Positions 55,679 to 64,000 of a DNA stretch of 64,000 nt are shown here, one piece after another. The translations under genes were made by a program, and so were the position numbers. The notes below the pieces were generated by a model, which had not been told where the DNA came from, did no database searches, and saw only the letters and a list, made by a program, of their open reading frames with translations. The DNA is from Valencia hispanica (Eukaryota > Chordata > Actinopteri > Cyprinodontiformes > Valenciidae), in NCBI GenBank assembly GCA_963556495.2, contig OY747704.1:1463001-1527000 (forward strand), in the 5' to 3' direction. Every line of letters begins with the position of its first letter. Within the stretch, counting starts at the first letter, position 1.

Positions 55679-58600
55679 TTACTTCCAATTAGACCAAATC
55701 TTATTAAATTTCTCTATTTGCAATCTAAGGGAGAAAGTAGTTTTTTCCATTGTATAAATGTTTTTCACTATGTTTTCCCATTCCTCGACTGTTGGGGAGT
55801 CAGGATGCAGCCAGTGTCTGGTTATGGCCTTTTTACCAGCTAAAATAAGAATGTTAAGTAAATACTTGCTAGAGAACCCTAGAGAGTGCTCCACCTTTCC
55901 AAAGAATATTGTCTCAAAGGTAAAAGGTATTTTCATTTTAAATATTTTCTCTAACTTTTTGTGGAGGTCCGACCAGAAGTACTTAATTGGTGGACATTCC
56001 CAGAAAATGTGGTAATGACTGACATCCCGACTCTCACACTGCCTCCAGCATTTAGGTTCTGTCCCAGAGAAGGATTTCTGTTTTGGAGTAATAAAGTATC
56101 TAGTGTAGCATTTCCATGAAAATTATCTCCACGTGAGTGAGTTGGTGCATTTCCAAATAGATCTACAGTAACTTTGCCATTCTTTCTTCAAAATAATAGC
56201 TCCACTTTCTTCTTCCCATTTGTTTTATATATATTCTGTTGAATTTGATTTTTTAACTAAAAGGCCCTTATATAGCCTGGAGATACTTCCTCGTTTTGTT
56301 TCTGATTTATATGCCGCAATAAACTCTTTTAATATTGGTTCTTCCTGGTCTTAAGATGGTTTTTAAGTGTCTTGTCATAGTAATGGTGTAATTGGTAACT
56401 ATCTAAAAAAAATCTTGCTTTTTAAGTGAGTTCTTATTTTTTAGGGTCTGGAAGGACATTATTTGATTGTTTTCGGTTACAGAGTACAGGGTGGTAATTC
56501 CTTGAGCTTTCCATTTCAAGAATCTCGGATCTGATTGGCTGGGACCAAAATCAGGATCATACGCACACCAGCGCAATACTTTAAAATTTTCCTGTAAATC
56601 ATATTCCTCTCTAATGGCCCTCCAGATTTTCAGCTGGCATTTTATCCAGGGGTTCTGCACATTGTCTATAGCCTTTGTTAAATCCTGGTTTGCTAGTAAT
56701 GCCTGGATTGGTTTGTTCTTTGTTAGTGAGAGTTCTATTTCCTTCCATCTTGAGTTATAATCCTTATTGCATATATCTAGAAGTGGTTTTATCTGAGCTG
56801 AATAAAAGTAATCTTATAAGTTTGGTGGGGCCATGCCTCCTCTGTTTTTTGGGAGTTGTAGAGTTTTATAGCTCACGCATGGTTTTTTACCTTGCCATAT
56901 GAACCTTGATATTATACGATCCCATTCAGTAAATTGTTTTTGGTTAATTTCGATTGGAAGGGTTTGAAACAAGAAGGTTTCAATTCTTTGAATGAGGCTA
57001 ACAAATGGGTTACAATTCCATCTCTGAATATCTGTCTTAATTTGTGTCAGAAGCAAATCGTAGTTCAATGTTCCCACTGATGCTATCTGTTTAGGTAAGT
57101 GGACTCCCAAATACTTTAATATGGTTTGGTCCCATTTCATTTTAAATTTTTCTTGTAAATGTTTAGTTGGCGTACAATTGAATGTTAGCATTGGGTCTTT
57201 TGAATGTTGAGTTTATATCCTGCATAATGGCCAAAAGACTCTAGAATATTCATCAAATTAGTAAACGATTCTAATGGTTCCGACAGATGCACCAGGACAT
57301 TGTCCGCATACAATGCTATTTTATGTTGTTTGTTACCAATTACAATACTTTTAATATTTTCTGCTTCTCTTATCCATTGGGCTATTGGCTCGATGTAAAG
57401 AGCAAAAAGTAATGGTGACATCCCACATCCTTGTCTTGTTCCTCGATTTAATTTGATTGAATCTGACAAATATCCATTTATTTTAATCTGGGCCATAGGA
57501 TTTGTATACAAAGCTTTAATACCCTTAATAAATTCTTCCGGGAATCCAAATCTTTCAAGGACTTTGTATAAGAATTTCCAGCTTACAGAATCGAAGGCCT
57601 TTTCGGCATCCAAACTGACCAGCAGGGCCGATAAATTATTTTCTCTTATATGATTGATAATATGTAGTGTACGTCGTATGTTATCGCTTGTTTGTCGTTG
57701 TGAAATGAATCCTGTCTGGTCAGTGTGAATAAGCTGGGGGAGGACCTCCTTTATTCTCTCTGCTAAAATTGATGTATATATTTTAGAGTCAATATTCAGA
57801 ACTGAAATTGGTCTAAATGAACCACAGTCCCTTTTATCTTTTCCTTCTTTAAGAATGACGGAGATTGTGGCCTCTCGCCATGATGGTGGTATTCTATTTT
57901 CTTTTAAAGCAGCATTGAATATTTGGTAGAGAATTGGAACTAATTCATTACTGAATGTTTTGTACCACTCTGATGAGTAGCCGTCGGGACCCGGGGACTT
58001 GTTTGTTTTCAATTTAGTTATTGCGTTTTCAATCTCTTTCTTTGTGATATTCGCTGTAAGTAGCACCTTCTGGTCTTCTGACAAGGAGGGTAAATTTAAA
58101 GGTTCTAATAATTTTGTAATTTGTTGTTCATCCTTTGTATTAGGTTGTGAGTATAATTGTTGGTAATACTTTTGAAAAGCTATTTGTATATTGTCTTGTG
58201 TATTTACCAAGGTCTTAGAGTCTGGGTCTCTTATTCTATAAATAATGTTATCTGCCTGTTGTCTCTTCAGTTTCCTTGCCAGGAACTTTGAGAGTTTAGC
58301 CCCTGCCTCGTAATAACGTTGCTTTGTGTAGACCATTTTTTTCTCAATTTCCTGTGAAAACAGTAAATTTATTTCACTTCTCAGTTTTTTTAGCCTTGGT
58401 ATAAGATTTGAGTTTGGTTCCTTCTTGTGTTTTATTTCCACTTTAGCTCTTTTGTTAAGGTTTTAAGTTGAGATTGTCTTTGTTTCTTTCTGTATGAACA
58501 GAAAGAAATAATTTCCCCCCTATTATAAGCCTTTAATGCATCCCACACTATCTCAGGACTAACTTCTCCGTTATTATTGGTTTTAAGGAAGTGTATGATT

Positions 58601-59388
58601 TCTTCTTTCATGTGCGTCTTAAATTGTGGAACGTTTAGAATGCTTGAGTTTAGCCTCTATTGTGTTTTACCAGGTTTCTTGTTCATTTTTAACTCCAGAG
58701 ACAGTGGTGCATGGTCAGACAAATCAATGCTGCCTATTTCACAGTCCTGAATTTTATGAAGATCCTTTTTAAAAATGAAAAAGTAATCAATTCTGGCATA
58801 CGTTGCATGAGGATGAGAGTAGTGTGTATAATCTTTCTTTGTTGGATGTAAACTTCTCCAGAGATCAATTATTCCCATTTCTGACATGTATGTTTTCAAT
58901 TTCCTTTGTAATGAAGACTGGGGGGAATCTTTTGATGAATCCAATTTAGGGTTGAGCCTCATATTCCAGTCTCCTCCACAAATGACTGTGCCTTCCCCTT
59001 CTGTCATCAAGTCAAACATTTTCCTATAAAAAGGGAGGTCTGAGGCTGGAGGGGCATAGATGTTTAGAAGTGTAAGTCTAACACCTTCTATATTGGCCTG
59101 GATTAGAATATATCTTCCTGCTCTATCTTTTGTTTCAGAAAGAAGCTCAAAGGAGATTTTTTGGGATACTAAAATTGCCACCCCTATTCTATGGCCAGAA
59201 GTATATGATGAATAAAACACTTGATTATAGCCACTCTTTTTCAATTTTTCATGCTCTTTAGAATTTAGATGTGTTTCTTGTAACATTACAATCTGTGCAG
59301 CTTCTTTTTTCATTTTGGTCCTTTTGACTGGGTTCAGCACTCCATTAATGTTAAAGGATTTAATTTTTAATGTACAGCTATCCACCAT
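55679..59388 (-). pseudogene. L1 ORF2 (endonuclease and reverse transcriptase), several lesions
   Basis: Begins MVDSCTLKIKSFNINGVLNP at 59388. Endonuclease blocks: LQETHL, IYAPP, CGGDWN, RIDYFF, LSDHAPLSLEL. The RT (58441-57185) has NKSPGPDGYSSEWYK, LISLDAEKAFDS-type VSLDAEKAFDSVSW, GTRQGCGMSPLLFALY and the active-site box as YADNVLVHL where L1 has YADD, a catalytic substitution. Lesions: W-to-TAG-type stop at about 58656, frameshifts near 58445 and 57190, and a TAA near 56815 in the C-terminal region (GGMAPPNL). The C-terminus fades to 55679. Confidence 0.9.
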
Positions 59389-59947
59389 ATTTCCTTATTG
59401 GTGTTGTTCCTGTTAGATTATGTCCTATGTAGGTACGGAAATCACAAATGCACACCCCTCTGAACGTTGTGAACCATGAAACATAAACAGAACAGAACAA
59501 TAACAGAACAAAAAGGACTTTCTTTAAAACGTCTTTGTTTTTCTTACACCAATCAGCTTCCAATCTTGAGGCTTGTGTTAAGTAAGCCTTTAAACAGCTC
59601 TTGATGTTATTAGAGCTTCTGTAAAGGGATATCCTGCTGCTCATATTGAGTGGGGCCCTTTAAGTTGGCTGCCTTCGTATACCCCTCCCCGCTTATTCAC
59701 GGTGCATCTCCCAATTGTTAGAAAAAAACATATTTACCAGGTAGGACCAAAAGAGCTAACTTTTGCAAAACAGCATTACTATACAAAGTGTTTAAAGAGT
59801 GTGATTGATGACAACTAGAATTGAAAAGGTAGGATTAATAAAACCTATTACCAAGGCACAATTACTCATAAGAGAACACTTCTGAGTTAAACCTGAATTA
59901 AAAAGTTCTGTTGAACCGACTTATCTGCTTTTTTCACTGTTCCAACA

Positions 59948-60996
59948 TCAGCGAGAGGATCCCCGTCTGAATGCCTGCAGTTTCTCTTTGTAATGCGGTC
60001 GGGTGTTCCTCTTCTCCTGGTGCTCCGGCGCCGGTCCTGCTGCCCCCCCTGGGATGGCCACGGTCCCGGCGCTTCTGTTCCCCGCCTCCTGCCATGTCGA
60101 TATTAGCTGGATCTCCCGTTGGTCCGGATTGGTTCTGGCGGGCATGATGGTGACTGGGAAGCCCCGTGAGGCCATGTCCTCTGTTGCTTCAGCTGCATTT
60201 TTGTACAGGCGGGTTCCGTCGCTGTAGAAAGCCCTCAGTTTAGCTGGATATAGGGTCTGGAATTTCACTTTTCTTTCTTTTAAGATTCTTTTTGCCTCTG
60301 CGTATTTAGCACGTTGCCTGAGGATCACAGTGGGATAGTCATGATCCATATAGAAGCGGGTTCCATTAAAAAACACCTCCTTTTTTGCCAAGCTCTGCGT
60401 ATCACCTCGTCCTTCAACTTGTAGCTTGCTATTTTTGCGATTATCGACCGGGGTTTCCCTGCAGAGTTGATGGGCCTCGGAGCTAATGCTCTGTGGGCTC
60501 TTTCAATCCGCAAGGTGGTGTCCGCTGGGAGACCCAGCGACTCCGCCAAAACTTTCTTCAGGAAACCGGGAATGTCGCTGCCTTCTGCCTCTTCAGGTAT
60601 GCCATACACCCGGATGTTGTCCCTACGTGCGCGCCCCTCCAGGTCCAATAGCTTAGCTTCCATCTCGGCCTGACGCTGGGTTAGCCGTTTTATCATGGTG
60701 GCTGCGGCCTGTAAGGCTGTCTCTGCTACTTCAATCCGTTCCTCTGCTTCTTCCAGTCGGTCATTGGTTCTCTGCAGCTCCTGTTTAATTTCTGTCAGCT
60801 GTTGTTTTTTATCTCGTCTGAAATCCCTCGGTTCGTTCAGTATGCCTTGCAGGCTAGCTTTTCTTACCCCGTCCTCGTCGTGGTAATCCTGCGGTGGCGA
60901 GTTACCCCGGCTCGCTTTGTCCTGTGTCATCGATTCTTCCACATTATCCTTTATAGCCAAAGTTTTCCTACTTCGTGTAGCTACCCTGTTTTCCAT
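59948..60996 (-). pseudogene. L1 ORF1 (coiled coil, RRM-like, C-terminal domain), frameshifted
   Basis: Starts MENRVATRSRKTLAIKDN at 60996. Residues about 60-115 form a coiled coil (QLTEIKQELQRTNDRLEEAE, then TMIKRLTQRQAEMEAKL). The RNA-binding core follows with RARRDNIRVYGIPEEAEG and HRALAPRP. A frameshift near 60370 moves the C-terminal domain to another frame (FYMDHDYPTVILRQRAKYAE, AKLRAFYSDGTRLYKNAAEA) ending at 59948. Intact L1 ORF1 proteins trimerise and coat the element RNA. Total length without the shift would be about 350 residues. Confidence 0.88.
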
Positions 60997-61127
60997 CTCT
61001 TTTTCTTGTATATTTATGGTTTAATTTGAATAATTTTTCAGGGTTATTTTAAAGGTTGCTCGGGAGCGTGAAAATTAGGCTGCCATCTCCAACGTGACCT
61101 GGAAGTCCTTCTCTGGAAGTAAATCTT

Positions 61128-61540
61128 GTCCATGATCCCATCAAAGATAACCAATGGACCTGGACCCCTGCGTGAAATTAATCCCCACACATGCATTTTC
61201 AAAGCATGCTTTGGTGTAGGCCTACAAACTTTGTGATCTTTTCTGTACAGACTAAATCTTGCGTAATGCTCTAATGCAACAGTCGAGTCATCTGTGACCA
61301 ACACATCATGCCATGTTTCGCCAGTCTGCAGCCACTGCAGTGCATGTTGTAGTCTGGCCTCTTTGTTTTTGTCCTTAATCATTGGCTTTTGTGTATTTCC
61401 ATCTAAGTCTTCTGCGGGCACGGCGCACAGTAGATGGACAAAGTTGCACTCCATGTTCCACTGCAATCTTGTCGCGCAAACCTCTGGAACTTAACTCAAC
61501 GTTAGCCTTTGTCTCTGCATCAATGAAATCCTGGATATTT
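61128..61540 (-). pseudogene. Mariner-like transposase, exon 2 5' part
   Basis: Exon begins after a TTGTATTTCACAG acceptor (AG at 61541-61542). It codes NIQDFIDAETKANVELSSRG, an HTH-like stretch (KIAVEHGVQLCPSTVRRARR) and, after a frameshift near 61385, WHDVLVTDDSTVALEHYAR with the first catalytic Asp and HVWGLISRRGPGPLVIFDGI. The L1 insertion interrupts it after DKIYF. Confidence 0.82.
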
Positions 61541-62106
61541 CTGTGAAATACAAGCACAGAATTGTGATCAGTATTGATATTGGATTTACGCTCTACAGTA
61601 AAAGCAGGTGTAGCCTACATTAGGGCCTATAGGTTGTGGCACATATTATACAGTAAGATACACTCTTGGGGTTAAAAAATGAAATTCTGGACCATATCAT
61701 TGGGTTATTGCACACAGAAAAATAACCAATAACCTCGTGCAATTCAATTGCATAGGCTAATAATCTTACATATATTTCAATTCAAAAACCTAATAAAGCC
61801 TGGGATGTTATGAAATGCAATTGCGTAATTATTTTGCATAGATTTACATTGAATAATGTTAATGCACATTACTCAATGTAAATCTATGCAAAATTATTAT
61901 GCAATTACATTTCATAACATCCCAGGCTTTATTAGGTTTTTGAGTGTGTGAAGGTTGAAACAAACCAAGGCTAAGTTGTCCAAATGTTCTGTGCATGCAA
62001 AAAAAATTATTCTTGGGGTTCACAAAAATCATACATTCCTTGAAGTTAAGTCTAATAATGATTACATGTAAATGTTAATGTTGATGCCAGTAGTTAGACA
62101 ACTTAC
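61541..62106 (-). other. Putative spliceosomal intron in the transposase gene (566 bp)
   Basis: Donor GTAAGT (62106-62101) and acceptor TTTCACAG (ending 61541) on the minus strand. Joining the exons gives AAACTGAATGC|AAATATCC, read KLNANIQDF in one continuous frame. It contains the large hairpin at 61783-61942. Confidence 0.65.
61783..61942. repeat. 160-bp hairpin with 77-bp arms
   Basis: Left arm 61783-61859 and right arm 61866-61942 are reverse complements with about four mismatches and a six-base loop (TAATGC). The outer ends read CAAAAACCTAATAAAGCC and its complement. No long open frame. It could be a foldback MITE inserted into the intron or a source of a hairpin RNA. Confidence 0.9.
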
Positions 62107-62300
62107 GCATTCAGTTTGGTCTTCCGTGCTCCAAGGGGCCGTCGTTTAGTTCCCACATGAAGACGCACAGTTCAGCGGGTAACCTTGATAACCGTGCCTG
62201 CAAGCAGTTCATGAATTTCCCTTGTAGTCTTGCCGTTCCCTCGCCAACCACGGATCCGCTGCGACAATTCTTTGATAATCAGCGTAATTTCTCTCTTGTT
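62107..62300 (-). pseudogene. Mariner-like transposase, exon 1
   Basis: One frame reads LIIKELSQRIRGWRGNGKT then TREIHELLAGTVIKVTR, a TGA, and TVRLHVGTKRRPLGARKTKL up to the splice donor at 62106. The block is helix-turn-helix-like and precedes the basic RRPLGARK, as the N-terminal DNA-binding part of transposases does. The start codon is not identified; the left limit is approximate. Confidence 0.6.
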
Positions 62301-62330
62301 GCAACAGACAACCTCCACAACAACAATGAA

Positions 62331-64000
62331 GCATTTATTGAGAATGAGGAGTTGTAGTCATGGCCCAGTGCCCCGCCCCCTTCGGCCATGTTGTCAGGAT
62401 ACCCGCCAGAAGCAGAAGGCGACAAGGCGTTCATTTGTTGTTGGTATCAGAGCAGCTTAACAAATATGTGCCAGTGTTGTCTGAGTGCCTCTTTGCTGTT
62501 GCGTATTGAAATAAATTCTCGAAACAACTTTATGTGCCTTACCAGTACTTACTGAGAACTATAATATATAAGCAAATAGAAATTGCGAAATAAAATTACA
62601 AAAAGTTGAAACAGTAAACTCGTCGGCTTGTCCCTTGTCGGGTCCCTGCTGGGGGGTGGGGTGTCCCTGGGCCTTGGCTCTCCCGGTCCGTTGATCGGCC
62701 CGCCCCGGCGCAGCCCGTTGCCGGCGGAGCCCGTGGGCTCGTCACTGCTGCCCCCGGGCCCCTGCATAGTGGCCACGGGACGTTCCCCTGGGGTTCTCCT
62801 TTGCTCCACTCTTGGGCGATGGGGTCGGCCCCGCCCGGGTCCGCCTGGGGCTCTGGCGGTCCTTTGGACGTCTTTGCTCCGATCTCCTTCATGTCTTCAT
62901 CGATTCCTGGGAGACGGATTGATGCCTGCTCACACCAACTATCGAACACTCTTATGGAGAAACCTTATATGCACCAGCATGCTAACACACACACACATAG
63001 ATGTGGGGTCTCTGGTGTTTAAGGATATATTCTTGGGCTGAGGTTATCATTACTAGAGCTTGATTAATCGGTACCATGAGTTTTTCTGTGACATTGTTGT
63101 TGTATTTTTATATCTATTTTTGTGTGATGTGGTTGTGTAATTCTTAGTTCACAATGTTTGGTTGGTTTTGTCGATGTTCCTTTTTCGTGTTTTGTTTTGT
63201 TTTTCCCCCTCTTTCTGCCGTCCTGTGGGTATGGAGGCAGACTTCAATGTCTTCCTGTGTTTTCTTTGTTCCCCTTCCTCTCTTGTATTTTCAACTCACC
63301 CTCTCTCTTGACTTTTTGTTTCCTACCTCTCTTCTTCATCTTCCTTCTCCTTAATTTTCCGTCTCTGTGTCCATAACATCAGGAAATAAAAACCCCAACA
63401 ATTCATAATAAAGATTTTTCACACATATATCAAGTGGAGGACTATAGCAAAAGCTGTACTGCTCCGCTTGTGAAAGTAAATCTGTTGGGCTTCTACTTGG
63501 TACTCAGACACCAATTCTGAGCTCCACACCGCCAAACAGGACACGTTTATAAAAATAAATTTTTTTTTTTAAAAATTAAAAAAAGAAACAGTAAACTGCG
63601 CAATTCACATCCATACACCACGAGAAAGTTGTCAGACTGCAGGTAAAATGTTAATATTTAGTACATGTTTTCATCTGCTCCATGTGTAATGGCATGATGG
63701 AGATTCTTTGTTCAGATTGTTCGGGCTGAATATTAACTAATATCAATGAAGAATGAAATAATATTAAATATGTTTCAGATTTTTTCAAAGTTTAAAAAAC
63801 TGTCAAAGACAGAAAATAAGGGGATCCCTGATTTAATGTAAATTATAGTAGAATCAATTATTTGTCTTTTACCGCTTTGGAATATTCCACCCGCGGGTAG
63901 CCGCCCCATTGCAGGACTCTGAACTCTTAGTTAAAGTTTCCCCGCACAGAACGACAAGGGTTGTAAAGGGAACACGTTTTCTTATTGCCCATATATGACT
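62331..64000. other. Unassigned; GC-rich block and pyrimidine-rich block
   Basis: 62610-62900 is unusually GC-rich for this window, with CCGG/GGCC-rich sequence that is open in several frames but has no recognised protein. 63150-63360 is pyrimidine-rich (TTTTC, CTCTC runs), followed by AATAAA-type signals at 63385 and 63405, as seen at the 3' end of a transcript or retroelement. Together they may be part of an LTR or another repeat, but I found no second copy in the window. Confidence 0.35.

Larger units (their letters stand above)
55412..61115 (-). mobile_element. Near full-length L1-clade LINE (5.7 kb)
   Basis: Minus-strand L1 with a T17 tract at 55411-55427 (poly-A tail on the minus strand) and the 12-bp target duplication GAAGTAAATCTT at 55400-55411 and 61116-61127. 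It has ORF1 (59948-60996), ORF2 (55679-59388) and a short 5' UTR. A poly(A) tail and L1-type ORF1 set it apart from the L2 elements in this window. Confidence 0.93.
55028..62330 (-). mobile_element. Tc1/mariner-superfamily transposon with an intron, split by L1
   Basis: Minus-strand transposase in pieces: exon 1 about 62107-62300, an intron 61541-62106, exon 2 as 61128-61540 plus 55028-55411, with an L1 LINE (55412-61115) inserted in exon 2. Terminal inverted repeats were not found by eye, so the outer limits are those of the coding region. Confidence 0.75.

Noticed and set aside
62549..63041. Gly/Pro-rich ORFs on both strands in the GC-rich block
   Set aside because: GC-rich DNA is open in many frames by composition; no domain or start context supports a gene.

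Overview
The window looks like a stretch of a ray-finned (teleost) fish genome made mostly of interspersed repeats. The diagnostic content is several families of L2-clade LINEs whose first ORF carries an SGNH esterase, a near full-length L1-clade LINE, Tc1/mariner transposons with IR/DR-type ends, a Ty3/gypsy LTR element, a Tf1/sushi-like LTR element, a solo LTR and several MITE-like pieces. By eye, about 70 % of the 64 kb belongs to recognisable transposable elements. I found no host protein-coding gene, rRNA, tRNA or CRISPR array that I could support. The species cannot be fixed from the sequence.

Layout. 1-2.35 kb: an old L2 copy (family D). 2.35-13.08 kb: a long L2 copy (family A, plus strand) split by a full-length L2 of another family (family B, minus strand, 5163-10193). 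13.1-19.1 kb: an L2 fragment, MITE candidates and unassigned DNA. 19156-20767: a complete Tc1 transposon with dead transposase. 21.2-25.2 kb: a second family A copy (minus). 26.1-40.2 kb: three blocks of a 20-bp minisatellite separated by a family B L2 (carrying a gypsy element and a short family C LINE) and a family A L2 (carrying a DD38E Tc1 transposon and a 446-bp solo LTR). 41.1-42.3 kb: a 5'-truncated family A copy. 42.3-44.4 kb: Harbinger-like and pogo-like remnants. 44.5-48 kb: a Tc1 remnant split by a young LTR element whose internal region is a tandem 42-bp coding repeat. 49-51.7 kb: short LINE and Tc1 fragments. 53.55-53.78 kb: a compound TATC/TGTC microsatellite. 55.0-62.3 kb: a mariner-like transposon with an apparent intron, split by a 5.7-kb L1. 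62.3-64 kb: unassigned, partly GC-rich.

The elements do not cooperate as a pathway. They form a nested record in which insertion order can be read from target-site duplications. Every transposase or reverse-transcriptase frame I inspected carries at least one stop, frameshift, truncation or catalytic substitution, so none looks autonomous now. Observations most worth checking: (1) the LTR element at 44834-47286, whose putative primer-binding site is complementary to the predicted start of its own transcript and whose only ORF is a 14-residue tandem repeat; (2) the mariner-like transposase whose two coding blocks join in frame across a GT-AG intron, and whose intron holds a nearly perfect 77-bp-arm hairpin; (3) the 20-bp minisatellite broken into three blocks by LINEs.
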